A stretch of 64,000 bases of DNA, taken from NCBI GenBank assembly GCA_035440445.1, contig DAORMJ010000009.1, positions 1-64,000 of the forward strand. Reading direction: 5' to 3'. Shown here piece after piece: positions 27,340-36,723 of this stretch. The notes below the pieces were generated by a model. The model did not search any database. It saw only the letters and a program-made list of their open reading frames with translations, and was not told where the DNA came from. The stretch is from Ga0077548 sp035440445 (GTDB lineage: Bacteria > Pseudomonadota > Alphaproteobacteria > Rhizobiales > Xanthobacteraceae). Position 1 is the stretch's first letter. Every line of letters begins with the position of its first letter. A program made the translations under genes and the position numbers.

Positions 27340-27696
27340 TTAAGCCGGCAACAGATTCACATGCCAGCCGGGCTTTGCGGTCGGCGGTGTGACAATGATC
27401 GGCATGCCATGATCGCCGACACCATACTCGGCATCGTCGTTATAGATCGTGCCGATGACCGAGAAGTCACCTACGCCAGGAAGCGTGAAGTCACCGCGCG
27501 CGCCTTCTAATGCCTTCGCAAGATGATCTTCCGGACAGCCGCGCGCGAGAAACAGGTCAGAGAACACGCCTTCGGCCTGCTCCGCGCTGTCGAACCGCAG
27601 GTAAACGCATTCGACGCCGGAGAAAACGCGCGAAGGATTTGACGGCTTCTCGATCAGATAGGGCCGCAGCAATTCGGGGATTTGGTCTTCGTTCAT
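27340..27696 (-). CDS. Small phage tail-region protein, unknown function
   Basis: This 118-residue acidic protein (IPELLRPYLIEKPSNPSRVF; YGVGDHGMPIIVTPP) has no recognised domain. It follows the tail-fibre gene and precedes the terminator, so it may be a fibre chaperone or late accessory protein. That is inferred from place only. Confidence 0.6.
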   Translation of the reverse strand: MNEDQIPELLRPYLIEKPSNPSRVFSGVECVYLRFDSAEQAEGVFSDLFLARGCPEDHLAKALEGARGDFTLPGVGDFSVIGTIYNDDAEYGVGDHGMPIIVTPPTAKPGWHVNLLPA

Positions 27697-27705
27697 CGTG
27701 TGGCC

Positions 27706-29295
27706 TTACGTTGAGATCGTCTGAAGTGAGGCGTCAGGAAGTCCGCGCGACCAAATCGCGGTTTCCATGATGTTGCCGTTCATTTCAACACCTCCGCCAG
27801 CCCACGGCGCGCGACCGAGCGTAAATCGATTAATGTTCGCCGGAACCGCGCAAGACGTATCCTGTCCGCCTGCATTGTTGTTCGCGTAAAGCTTTGTGTC
27901 GTTAGCCTTAAGCCTTGCAGCCACCTTTGCGGATTTAGGGGTGATCGCAACAGCAGAGTTGACGTTCACAGGCGAGACTGGAGGATATAGCACCATCGCC
28001 GTATCTCCTCTGGCCATATAAACGTCGTCACCAAAAGCAGCCGCCGAATTTCCTATGGCGGCAATTACTTCCGTAACACCTGCGGCAACGCTGTGACGCC
28101 ACGCGCCGCGAACATACGCCGTCATTTCATTCTGGTTGACGATGCTGGCCGGAAGATCGCGATAGAGAACATCAGCCGCGCGTGTAACTTGTGAACCTGC
28201 AGTCGCAATATAAGGGGATGCGATATTTCCAAGCTCAAGCTGACAACCCCAAACAAGCAGCGATGTTGTAGTTGCATTCTCCGAATAGGTTACAGGCACA
28301 AAGTATGTTGATGTCGCCGCGCTGACAGACTCAAATCGAAACCAGCCACCCGGCATGGCATCTATAAGCCTCGCGTTGCCTGATACTATCGCTCCCGTTT
28401 GAATATTAACGACCGCAGCGCCGTTATCTCCGATGCGGACGTTTGGATTACCGGACAGGTACCTATAATAGACGGAGTGCGCGTAGACCGAGGCATTGAC
28501 CGCTGTAATAATTTGATAAACGCCGGAATATATCGATGGTCCAGTATCAATCCTGTCAGCCGTCATCGTTCCGTCGGGGGCCATCCCTGCGTCGGCAGTG
28601 ATTGTCGGTGCCGCGTTGGAAGCCCATGGCGAAGTAGCGATATCCGATGATCTTAATGCGAGATTCGTCCGCGCCCCGAAGTATTGCAGGCCGCGCTCGC
28701 CCGTATTCCAGATCGTATCGAAAGCGGGCTCGTTTACACCCGCGTACCGGAGGACGCCCTTGCTGTCGTAATAGGAGCGATTGCCGGACGCATTCGAATA
28801 AATCCAGCCGTCATCAAGCCAAGGCTTCGCGGCCCAATTCGCGAATATTGAAGGCTTGAATAGCATGGCCGACCACGGATCATCGGCCTCAATGTGGGAG
28901 ACGTTTCCGATAGCGAGCGATCGCTGCACGACGCGAACGGTTCCTGCGCCATCGGATTCCAGAACAATGACCGAACCGGGCGGAATCCAGCGCACAAGCA
29001 CGCCGGGAACGCTGCACATCCAGCCGTCTTGCACGCGCACCCGTCGGCGCTGGTTTGCGCCCATGGTGATCGTATTCGTGACGACAGAGCCGGTGAGCAG
29101 CACGCGCTCCGACCCGACAACGCCTAAATTGACGGTCGATGCCGAGGCCAGCGCCGTTTCAGCGCCGGCCGAAGCCGAGCCGCCATCAGCACCATTGAAA
29201 CCGGCCGGACCCTGGTCGCCGCTAATAATCGTAATCGGGCCGCGCTCATTTACGATATCGACCGAGGTATCGCGCAGCACTTCGATGGCAGCCAT
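27706..29295 (-). CDS. Tail fibre / receptor-binding-type structural protein
   Basis: This is a 529-residue protein. The N terminus has a short collagen-like GDQGPAGFNGADGG. The middle is beta-rich with the phage motif GCQLELGNIASPYIATAGSQ followed by TRAADV, as in head and tail fibre carbohydrate-binding modules. The C terminus resembles a concanavalin/LamG jelly roll (NINRFTLGRAP, NGNIMETAIWSRGLPDA). It likely binds the cell surface. Base composition here is visibly lower in GC than in neighbouring genes, as is usual for exchanged fibre modules. Confidence 0.75.
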   Translation of the reverse strand: MAAIEVLRDTSVDIVNERGPITIISGDQGPAGFNGADGGSASAGAETALASASTVNLGVVGSERVLLTGSVVTNTITMGANQRRRVRVQDGWMCSVPGVLVRWIPPGSVIVLESDGAGTVRVVQRSLAIGNVSHIEADDPWSAMLFKPSIFANWAAKPWLDDGWIYSNASGNRSYYDSKGVLRYAGVNEPAFDTIWNTGERGLQYFGARTNLALRSSDIATSPWASNAAPTITADAGMAPDGTMTADRIDTGPSIYSGVYQIITAVNASVYAHSVYYRYLSGNPNVRIGDNGAAVVNIQTGAIVSGNARLIDAMPGGWFRFESVSAATSTYFVPVTYSENATTTSLLVWGCQLELGNIASPYIATAGSQVTRAADVLYRDLPASIVNQNEMTAYVRGAWRHSVAAGVTEVIAAIGNSAAAFGDDVYMARGDTAMVLYPPVSPVNVNSAVAITPKSAKVAARLKANDTKLYANNNAGGQDTSCAVPANINRFTLGRAPWAGGGVEMNGNIMETAIWSRGLPDASLQTIST

Positions 29296-29296
29296 T

Positions 29297-29650
29297 TTAC
29301 GGAGCCTCCGTAACGCCTGACACGACAGTAATCGTGCCGGTCCAGATTCTTTCCTTCACAGCACCAGATTCCAGGCGCAACAGGTCGTAAACATAAACGC
29401 CCACAGACAGAGACTGCGCCGGAAACGTCGGGATGATTTCACCAGCCGCAAGCGTGCCGGCGATGCCGGAGCCGGTTTCCCGCGTCAGCAATGGTGCGCC
29501 GGTCGGATCGCCGTTGGCATCGCGCGCTTTCACCTGCATGCGGAAAGTCGAGCCGGTAAAGTTGTGCGCGGCTCCGTTGCTGCCCTTCGAAACAAACACG
29601 CAGGTGAAGGGCGCGTTTCTCGCAAATTTGAAATTCACCACAGTTGACAC
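29297..29650 (-). CDS. Small tail structural protein (BppU-like immunoglobulin-type fold suspected)
   Basis: This 117-residue beta-rich protein (FKFARNAPFTCVFVSKGSNG; YVYDLLRLESGAVKERIWTG) is of the kind found next to tail fibres. The start is GTG 29650 with AAGGGGAC about 10 bases upstream; GTG 29638 is an alternative. The wording YDLLRLESGxVxRIWxGxI is common in baseplate upper-type proteins. Confidence 0.6.
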   Translation of the reverse strand: MSTVVNFKFARNAPFTCVFVSKGSNGAAHNFTGSTFRMQVKARDANGDPTGAPLLTRETGSGIAGTLAAGEIIPTFPAQSLSVGVYVYDLLRLESGAVKERIWTGTITVVSGVTEAP

Positions 29651-29663
29651 GAGACAGGTCCCC

Positions 29664-30542
29664 TTATGCCGTGCGGCGGCGGCCGCGGATCGTGATGCGG
29701 CCGGCGTCAAATGCGTTTACTGTCGAAGATTGAATGCGGATGCGGTCTGCGGCCGTGGAATGAGCGGCCCCCGCCTTGGCGGTAAACATGCTGGCCGCAC
29801 CGTTAGCGGCGGCCAATGCGTAATCCAGAATGCCCAAGGAAACCTTGGGACCAAGATTTCCAACCACGAAGCGCACAGATCCTGTAACCACGTCCGCATT
29901 TCCAGCGATATTATTCGTGGCATCATCAAGCGTTACGATGGCCGTTGTGTTATTGCGAAGGCTAAAGATCGGACGGCCGGACCCCGCAAGGCTTAGACCG
30001 TCAAAAACCACCTCGATCAGCTCATACAGTCCGGCCGTGAACGTCTGCTCAATCTGTGTTACGTTGGGCGCGGTCGGGATCTCAATGATCGTGTCCCATA
30101 GATTGGACGCGGCGACGCTGGCAGCCAGCGACGCGATGGCCTGCGCGACAGTCTGCGCAGACAGCTTGAAGCGATCGACAGCAGCGTCGTACCAGAACTC
30201 GATCCCTTTGCCGGATGCCAACTCGCCACCCGTCAAGGCACCATCGTCCGAGTTCCGCAAGGCGCGCGCGCCGCGGCCATCGATATTGATCGTCACCGCA
30301 TTGGTATTGTTCGCAGCCGGAACGAGGCGAAACGTCTGCCCGTGAACGTAGGAAGAAAGCAACGGGGGCGTTGCCTCTGCGACAACAGCATTTGCGCTGC
30401 CGGAAATATTGCCGAGGTGGCTGATCGTCATGTCGAAAACGCGCTGCAGATTGGCGGCAACCTGCTTTGCGTAATCGCTACCCGTAATCGACGGCGTATC
30501 GTCCGGATCCGGAGTGTTCCGGCTCGCTGCGGGAAGTGCCAT
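29664..30542 (-). CDS. Phage tail structural protein
   Basis: This is a 292-residue protein. The opening (PDPDDTPSITGSDYAKQVAA, then NLQRVFDMTISHLGN) and the pattern AANNTNAVTINIDGRGARAL with GIEFWYDAAVDRFKL are seen in tail-fibre N-terminal domains that attach to the tail tip. The C-terminal half is beta-rich. It lies directly after the tip protein gene. Confidence 0.65.
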   Translation of the reverse strand: MALPAASRNTPDPDDTPSITGSDYAKQVAANLQRVFDMTISHLGNISGSANAVVAEATPPLLSSYVHGQTFRLVPAANNTNAVTINIDGRGARALRNSDDGALTGGELASGKGIEFWYDAAVDRFKLSAQTVAQAIASLAASVAASNLWDTIIEIPTAPNVTQIEQTFTAGLYELIEVVFDGLSLAGSGRPIFSLRNNTTAIVTLDDATNNIAGNADVVTGSVRFVVGNLGPKVSLGILDYALAAANGAASMFTAKAGAAHSTAADRIRIQSSTVNAFDAGRITIRGRRRTA

Positions 30543-30553
30543 AAATTGTTTCC

Positions 30554-33214
30554 TTAAAGTCCGGCGTGAATTTGCGGCGCTTCATCCACCGCCTCGATCT
30601 GCGCATCGTAGCCTTTGCGCGGAACGATATTCGCGATGATCACGCGCCGGCTCACCCGCTCGCGCCATCCGACTTGCGCAAGACAACCTGCCCGAAGATG
30701 ATTGGGAGCTGGAAAGCCGCCAACTCCCTGATCGACGATCAAGGTTGCGCCTTCCACGGATGAGACCGGGATCAATCCGATCCCGCCGTCGGCGAGGCGA
30801 ATTTGCATGCCAAGATGAACGCTGCCGAGCGTGAATACGTCGGACAATTTTGTCATGTCCGACACGGCAAAAAAGTCGTTCGGAGACGTTACCGGAATGT
30901 CGGCAATCGCGGTGTTCAGCGTAACCCTAAGCAAGTTTCCGGCGTTGTCCTTCTGAAAAGACCGGACGCGCCCCATGCCGTAAGTTTCAGCGAGGATATC
31001 GTGTGCCAGGGCAACGATATCGCCTTTCTTGGCGATCAATTGCTCCTGATTGCAACCCCAGGAATAACTCACCGCGCGATACCTGGCACGGCGAAGATCG
31101 CGCGTCGCGCGGCGGCGCACGAGAGCTTCGAAGGTCAGGCCGTCATAGCTGGCACCTTCCATCAGCGGATTATGGCTGGCATCAACCCCATCGGCATAGA
31201 CCGGAAGATCAAGCGTGCGCGTTGCGTAATCGCGCTGTGCATCGACGAAGGTCGGATAGATACCGTCCGCAATCCGGGAAAAAAGTTTCCGCATGATCAG
31301 TGGCGCGGTCATGTTGTGCGCGGAAAAGGCTTGCTTTGCCGGTTCAGCGCTCCGGTCGCGGTCGATGACCGGTCCCCATTTGTCAGAGTCGCGCATGATC
31401 GCATCACCGCAATTCGCTGCGAGATTTGCCGCGCGCTCAACCGAGCCGTCTGTAATCAGCGCGTTGCAAGACAACCCGTTCAAGTCGCAGTATTCGAACC
31501 AGTCTTCCATGCCTTGCGACAAGGCGGGGTCCAGCGGCCTTGCGTTCAGCGAACCCGTGAGAACCCAACGCGTTAGCGCAGCGGGATTGCTCGACGGCTC
31601 GCGGTCATTCCAGTTCGATCCATTCCAGACCGGAACAATCGGCGCGGCATCGAAGCTGATGGAGTTGATCTGTAGATTTTTCGCCTTGAAGGCGACCATC
31701 GCGACACCGCGGGCAGCGAAAGGATATTCGTTGCGAAACGTGGTGTAACTCTGGATGGCGATCGAGCCAGCATAAACGCTCTGATTCGGTATTTGCTGTT
31801 TGCCGCCGGAAAGAGTGCGATAGGTAAACAGCCCGCCAGTGTAAGTAACCGCACTATGCTCATCACCTGCGTTCTGCGTGAAACCGCGCTGCATTCGAAA
31901 TTCGTACTGTCCGCGCGGGAACGCCGCAGGAGACAGATAAATCAGAAGCTGATCCGCCGCCGCAAACACATGAAGCGTGCTCAAATCCAGCGGCGCCGCC
32001 GAAGCGCGGAAATAGAAATCGGACTCCCACTCTGCGTTTTTGGCATATAGCCGCTTCCAAAGCGACGTAACGCTCGCGGTTGCCTGGCGCAGCGCATTTT
32101 CGTCACCGCCAAACTGAAACACGATTTCCTGCCGGAAGGCCGAGCGGACGCTTGCCTCAAAATGCATTTCCGGCAGCTTGCGCCATGTGCTTTCGCCTAC
32201 CGCGCGCATTTCGAGCCGGAGCGGCAGCAATACGGCGTCGCCGTTGTCGAACCTCGACAAGCCCTGCGGAAAGTTCAGCGTGATCCGGAACTTGTCGGCG
32301 TTGCGCGCGCTGCGGAAAATATGCGGCTGCGGGTAGGATGCGGCATGAGGTTCGATCAACGTGATATTGTCTTTATCGAGCCGGTGCCGCGACATTTCAA
32401 GGTTGATCGATTCCTCGAACGCACTGTTTCGAATAAGCGTAAGCTCGGTATCGTCTGCGTGGCCCTCACGGACCTCAAACGTGAATTGTCCGGCCGGAAG
32501 ATCCTCGACGGCCGTTTCGTTGACCTTGATCGCGTTGATATCGACCGGTCCGCTTAAGCCAACCACGCCATGCACAAACTGATCCGTATTCTCGATCGTG
32601 GTGTAGGGTCGCATTAACTGCGGCGGCGACACACGGAGCGCGCCGAGCACCGCGGGCAGCGGCTGATTGATCGAAAGCACATTTTGCGAAATACCAGCTT
32701 GCCCGAATGTCTTCTGCTCGGCGTCTGCCTGCGCGCCGACGACGGGCTTGGACATGGCTGCCATTGCGGCCGCTCCGGCGACAGCAAATGCCGCGCTCGC
32801 GATCTTCGCGCCGGTCGTTCCCGCTCCGAGAAGTGGGCTTAGAAAAGCAAGCCCGCCGCCGCCGATCCACGCCGTCAGCGCGACGAGCGCAATCGCCGCA
32901 ACCAGAGCGAACATTTGCTTGCCGCTGCCCCCCTGCGGCGCGACGGCAATGAACAACACCGTTCCCGGCTTCGGACGCACAAGATGCCAGAAAGCCCGCG
33001 CGACCTCGATGCCAGGATCCTTGGCATGGCGCTTGAGAAAAACCGCGCCATGCGTCGAAAATTCACGCGGCACGGGAAAGCGATCGACGATCTCGGCAAT
33101 CGAAAGCCCCGGTGTAAACGGCCGTATGTCGCGCTCGTCGCTGAAAATCGTGCGCCGAAACTCGGCTACGATCGGCAGCGCGCCGGCAAGATCAGCGGCC
33201 TTAACGGGTTTCAT
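30554..33214 (-). CDS. Tail tip attachment protein J-like (TipJ family, host specificity)
   Basis: This is an 886-residue protein. After a short N-terminal domain a hydrophobic hairpin (FALVAAIALVALTAWIG) appears, as in lambda gpI/gpJ-type fusions of alphaproteobacterial phages. The long J-like body follows, with QNVLSINQPLPAVLGALRVS and a conserved central tail-hub region (RAVSYSWGCNQEQLIAKKGD). It forms the distal tail hub that carries fibres and initiates DNA delivery. The start ATG 33214 overlaps the NlpC/P60-like gene by 14 bases. Confidence 0.85.
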   Translation of the reverse strand: MKPVKAADLAGALPIVAEFRRTIFSDERDIRPFTPGLSIAEIVDRFPVPREFSTHGAVFLKRHAKDPGIEVARAFWHLVRPKPGTVLFIAVAPQGGSGKQMFALVAAIALVALTAWIGGGGLAFLSPLLGAGTTGAKIASAAFAVAGAAAMAAMSKPVVGAQADAEQKTFGQAGISQNVLSINQPLPAVLGALRVSPPQLMRPYTTIENTDQFVHGVVGLSGPVDINAIKVNETAVEDLPAGQFTFEVREGHADDTELTLIRNSAFEESINLEMSRHRLDKDNITLIEPHAASYPQPHIFRSARNADKFRITLNFPQGLSRFDNGDAVLLPLRLEMRAVGESTWRKLPEMHFEASVRSAFRQEIVFQFGGDENALRQATASVTSLWKRLYAKNAEWESDFYFRASAAPLDLSTLHVFAAADQLLIYLSPAAFPRGQYEFRMQRGFTQNAGDEHSAVTYTGGLFTYRTLSGGKQQIPNQSVYAGSIAIQSYTTFRNEYPFAARGVAMVAFKAKNLQINSISFDAAPIVPVWNGSNWNDREPSSNPAALTRWVLTGSLNARPLDPALSQGMEDWFEYCDLNGLSCNALITDGSVERAANLAANCGDAIMRDSDKWGPVIDRDRSAEPAKQAFSAHNMTAPLIMRKLFSRIADGIYPTFVDAQRDYATRTLDLPVYADGVDASHNPLMEGASYDGLTFEALVRRRATRDLRRARYRAVSYSWGCNQEQLIAKKGDIVALAHDILAETYGMGRVRSFQKDNAGNLLRVTLNTAIADIPVTSPNDFFAVSDMTKLSDVFTLGSVHLGMQIRLADGGIGLIPVSSVEGATLIVDQGVGGFPAPNHLRAGCLAQVGWRERVSRRVIIANIVPRKGYDAQIEAVDEAPQIHAGL

Positions 33215-33647
33215 GTTGCAGTCCCTTTGGCCGCCAGAAGGCCACGACGCGGGCTTGGACGAATTCGTCGGCCAGCGATTCATGTTTGACGCCGTGCGGG
33301 CGCTCGGTATGGATCACAGAAGCCGGTCCGGTTGCGCAGCCGACATGCAAATCGGCCGAGCGATGGCCGGCCGCATAGGCGAACATTTGCACGAGATCGA
33401 AGCGGCGCGGGTGCTCCACGCGATGCCATCGTCCTGATGCGATCTCCACGGCAACTTGGGCCATCACAGCACGGGGGGATCTGCCTACGCTGACACCCAC
33501 CTCGCGCACGCGTACCTGCGCTTCGTTCGCCAAAATCAGCGCATAGAGTCCGAAGCAATCGGCGCCGTTGAAGTCGCGGCCGAAATCCTTGAACGGAATC
33601 TGCAAATAGCGGTCGGCCCATTGCAGGCCCGCAGCGGCATCATGCAT
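33201..33647 (-). CDS. NlpC/P60-type tail assembly peptidase (gpK-like)
   Basis: This 148-residue protein has the NlpC/P60 catalytic Cys in FNGADCFGLYALI (Cys31) and a downstream His in ADLHVGCAT. These phage enzymes sit at the tail tip and cut peptidoglycan peptides during entry or assembly. The position between the DUF1833 gene and the tip protein is the standard order. Confidence 0.82.
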   Translation of the reverse strand: MHDAAAGLQWADRYLQIPFKDFGRDFNGADCFGLYALILANEAQVRVREVGVSVGRSPRAVMAQVAVEIASGRWHRVEHPRRFDLVQMFAYAAGHRSADLHVGCATGPASVIHTERPHGVKHESLADEFVQARVVAFWRPKGLQHETR

Positions 33648-34125
33648 CGGCAGAAATGGACCGGAATAACCGGGTCGTTACCCGCAGATTGGGCCACGGT
33701 TCATCGTAAAGCATGGCGCGACCGACTTTGCCCTGCAGCGCCATCGAATCCCATGACGCTTCCTGCAAGGTAAACTGCTCCCACCTGCGCTCGATAATGT
33801 CAGGAGTCGACGCAAGAACGATATCGATCGTGCAGATCGTATTGTCGTCAGCGGGCAGGCGCTCAAGCGCCTGTCCTATTCTCCGGTCGATATTGGCGAC
33901 GGTAATTGTCGCCTGCGGCGCAGCATCGCCGTCGCCCGGCAATTCGATTTCGAAATAAGCCGCTCCAAAAGTTTCGCCATTCGAGATTATCTTCTCTCGG
34001 TTGCGCGCAAAACGATAGGGAGCCGCAAGCGACGGGTGCGAAATCGTCAACAGCACGATAAAAGGATCTTCGGCGTGCTGCGCGATGGCCTGTTCAGTCG
34101 CGCGGGCGGAGGTAAGCTCGCTCAC
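33640..34125 (-). CDS. DUF1833-family phage tail protein (gpL-like position)
   Basis: This 161-residue protein has the DUF1833 layout: DPFIVLLTISHPSLAAPYRF, then the Asp/Pro-rich middle and ANIDRRIGQALERL. It occupies the place of lambda gpL in the tail-tip module. It overlaps both neighbours by a few bases. Confidence 0.75.
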   Translation of the reverse strand: MSELTSARATEQAIAQHAEDPFIVLLTISHPSLAAPYRFARNREKIISNGETFGAAYFEIELPGDGDAAPQATITVANIDRRIGQALERLPADDNTICTIDIVLASTPDIIERRWEQFTLQEASWDSMALQGKVGRAMLYDEPWPNLRVTTRLFRSISADA

Positions 34126-34475
34126 AGGGTCACATGCAGTTCGAGTTCGACGCTAAACCGCCCGCGCCGCAGCGCCCCGCGTTGCGGAGCGCGGCCGAGA
34201 AAGTTCATGACGCAAACGCGCATTGTCTCCGGATGATCCGCAATGAACGGCTGCGAGCCATGCGCCAGGTCGTAACGCCAGAAGTTCAGCAGATCCATAT
34301 ACTCATCCAGAGAAAGCCGCATCGAACAACGCATGTCTTCCTGTTCGCCGGTAAAGCGAACGCGCGTCATGGGTTCGCCGACTTCCGTCGGGAAACTTTC
34401 GGTATTCGACCGCGCCTGCACGCCATAACCATCGACGCGCATTCTGCCTGATAGCGACAAGGGGAGGGATCGCAC
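34122..34475 (-). CDS. Minor tail protein M-like
   Basis: This 117-residue beta-rich protein (DMRCSMRLSLDEYMDLLNFW; MRVCVMNFLGRAPQRG) lies directly after the tape-measure gene, where lambda gpM is found. Its size and the terminal VELELHVTL strand fit tail-tip proteins. Confidence 0.65.
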   Translation of the reverse strand: MRSLPLSLSGRMRVDGYGVQARSNTESFPTEVGEPMTRVRFTGEQEDMRCSMRLSLDEYMDLLNFWRYDLAHGSQPFIADHPETMRVCVMNFLGRAPQRGALRRGRFSVELELHVTL

Positions 34476-34479
34476 GACG

Positions 34480-36723
34480 CTAACTCCTGGCCTTCACGCT
34501 CGGCCACTGGCCGTATTTCTGGCGATTGATCGAATTCATCCGATGCGAGGCATATTCGTCGCGCGCCGTTGCGCGCACGGTAATCTCCAGATCGCCGTTA
34601 TCATTCGTGCGCTGATCCACCTCGGCACCGTAATTATTGACGAGCACGGTTTGCTGCAGCGAGGCGCCGCCGGCGCCAGCCGCGATGACCCCCAACTGAC
34701 CATCGCGCGTGCGCTTGAGCGGGAAGATGCCCTCCGTTCCCGCCTCGCCGGCAAGGCCAGTTCGGCCACGCGATAATGGGAACGTCGTGGGCCGCGAAAT
34801 TACACCGCCGAGGCGGAACGGCACGACTTCGCCGCCGGCGAATACGTTACCTTTTGCGCTGGGAATAATGCTGCCGGAACTGCCCGCGCCGCCCGGCGCC
34901 GAACCGGGCATGAGATAATTCATGACTGCACTGACGCCGCTCGATACCACGCGCACGACCGCCATTTCCGCTGCAAGCGCAGTAAGGCGTTTTGTGAGGT
35001 TCGGAATTACGTCAGACCATTTTTGCGTGCCATTGGCGGCGGCGGCGATATCCGAAGAAAAAGAGCGAATGCTGCCGGTCAAACCATCGTCGAGTGATTT
35101 GGCAAGATTATTGGAGTCGAGTTCCAGTTGCTTGAGTTGCGGCATGCGCGAACTGCGCACGAGCATCTTCTGATAGGTTTCCTCGACTTCCCGCCGCACG
35201 TTCCGCTCGGCGGCAACCATTTCCTCGTCGGTTTTTATGATGCCGTCGGCGCGCTGGCGCTGCAATTCCGCGAGGCGAACGGAAATCAGTTCTTCCTCTG
35301 ACATAAGACCGAGCCGCTCGCGGGTCGAAGTCATCGCGCGCTTTTGCGAAAGATCGAAATCAGCCATCGCACGGTTAACCGCCGCCATCGGAACCTGCGC
35401 ATCTGTTGCGGCTTTCGTTAACTCACGATAACGCAACTCCCGCTGCTCTGCCGGCGTAGCAGCCGAGCCTAGGATCTGCAGAGCAGCGCGCATCTGGTTG
35501 AGAATCCAATCCGGATCGAACTTTGGCGCATTTGCATTGTCTGGCGTTGGACGATAATCCGGATTCGGCGGCGAAAAGGGAAGTCCACCCTTTTTTCCCT
35601 GCGAACGGGCACGCCCAGGAACCCAAACACCATTGACTACCTGTCCATCCGGTTCGGAGAACGGACTAGGTAACTGTTTTAGCGCCTGCACGGCGTTCAA
35701 GATCGCCTGCAGTGTCGGCATGGTTCCGGATACACCGAGAACATTCGCGACGCCCGCGGCGCCTTTGCTGGTGAAAGCATCAATCAACTTTGAAAAGTCG
35801 GCAGACGCCTTAAATCCTGCGGCGTGATCGAGAATTTCCTTGATGTTGCTAAGAAACTGATTACTCGACCGTAAGGCAGACTCGGAGAAAATCGAGCCCA
35901 ACGTATTTTCAATAGAGTCTTTCAGCGAATCGTTTTCCGTCCGCAACTTTGCTAGGCGCTTGATAAGCTCGCGGTCCAGAATTTCGCCGGTTGCGCGGGC
36001 CTTGTCAGCATAAGCCTGCAGCCCACCCGCGTCTGCAATCTGCTCAAGAATAAGTCCTGCACCTATGTTGCGCTGACCGGCAACCGCCTTGGTAATATCG
36101 AGCCTTTGAGCATCAGAGGCACGCTTATAAGCCTGTGCCAGCAGATTCCAGGCAGACTCCATATCCTTCGCAAGCGCAAGCTGCCGGGTTAGCTTCGGGT
36201 CAATCTGGTTGATGATCTTGAACAACTCGCCCTGACCTTGGCGAAGCTCGTTCATGCCTACCGCAAACCGACCAGCGAATGCGTCAACCTTCTCGCCAGC
36301 AACACTTACGTCTTGTCCAGCTTCACGCAACGCTTGCAGCCCGTCGCTGGTTAGCTGCGCGGCTTCGGCAACGTCACGGATTTTCTGTGCCTTCTCGGCA
36401 AACCTATCGGCGAACTCCAGTAATTTTTTGAACGCAATCGCGACTACAGCAATGCCAGCACCGGCCGCCAAGCCCCACGGCCCGATCGACTGCAACACAT
36501 TGCCAACAAGACCGAGTTCGCCAGACAGCGCGCGTGCCCGATCTCGTATGCCGGCCGCCGCCGTGTCAATCGCATTCAGGCCGCGCGAACCAGCACGGCC
36601 GGCCATTTCAAGCCGTCGCGCCATTGCATCGCCAGCATCACCACTCGCGCGTAATGCGGCCACAACCGACTCGAAGTCCTTGACTGAAAACCGAACCTCA
36701 ACGCCGGTCGATTTATTTGCCAT
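34480..36723 (-). CDS. Tail tape measure protein
   Basis: This 747-residue protein sets tail length. It is mostly helical, with a membrane-active segment (GPWGLAAGAGIAVVAIAFKK, about residues 80-110) and a Gly-rich C-terminal region (GSAPGGAGSSGSIIPSAKGN, then EAGTEGIFPLKRTRDGQLGV), the usual end of lambda-like tape measures. ATG 36723 overlaps the end of the gpGT frame; ATG 36744 is an alternative. Confidence 0.9.
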   Translation of the reverse strand: MANKSTGVEVRFSVKDFESVVAALRASGDAGDAMARRLEMAGRAGSRGLNAIDTAAAGIRDRARALSGELGLVGNVLQSIGPWGLAAGAGIAVVAIAFKKLLEFADRFAEKAQKIRDVAEAAQLTSDGLQALREAGQDVSVAGEKVDAFAGRFAVGMNELRQGQGELFKIINQIDPKLTRQLALAKDMESAWNLLAQAYKRASDAQRLDITKAVAGQRNIGAGLILEQIADAGGLQAYADKARATGEILDRELIKRLAKLRTENDSLKDSIENTLGSIFSESALRSSNQFLSNIKEILDHAAGFKASADFSKLIDAFTSKGAAGVANVLGVSGTMPTLQAILNAVQALKQLPSPFSEPDGQVVNGVWVPGRARSQGKKGGLPFSPPNPDYRPTPDNANAPKFDPDWILNQMRAALQILGSAATPAEQRELRYRELTKAATDAQVPMAAVNRAMADFDLSQKRAMTSTRERLGLMSEEELISVRLAELQRQRADGIIKTDEEMVAAERNVRREVEETYQKMLVRSSRMPQLKQLELDSNNLAKSLDDGLTGSIRSFSSDIAAAANGTQKWSDVIPNLTKRLTALAAEMAVVRVVSSGVSAVMNYLMPGSAPGGAGSSGSIIPSAKGNVFAGGEVVPFRLGGVISRPTTFPLSRGRTGLAGEAGTEGIFPLKRTRDGQLGVIAAGAGGASLQQTVLVNNYGAEVDQRTNDNGDLEITVRATARDEYASHRMNSINRQKYGQWPSVKARS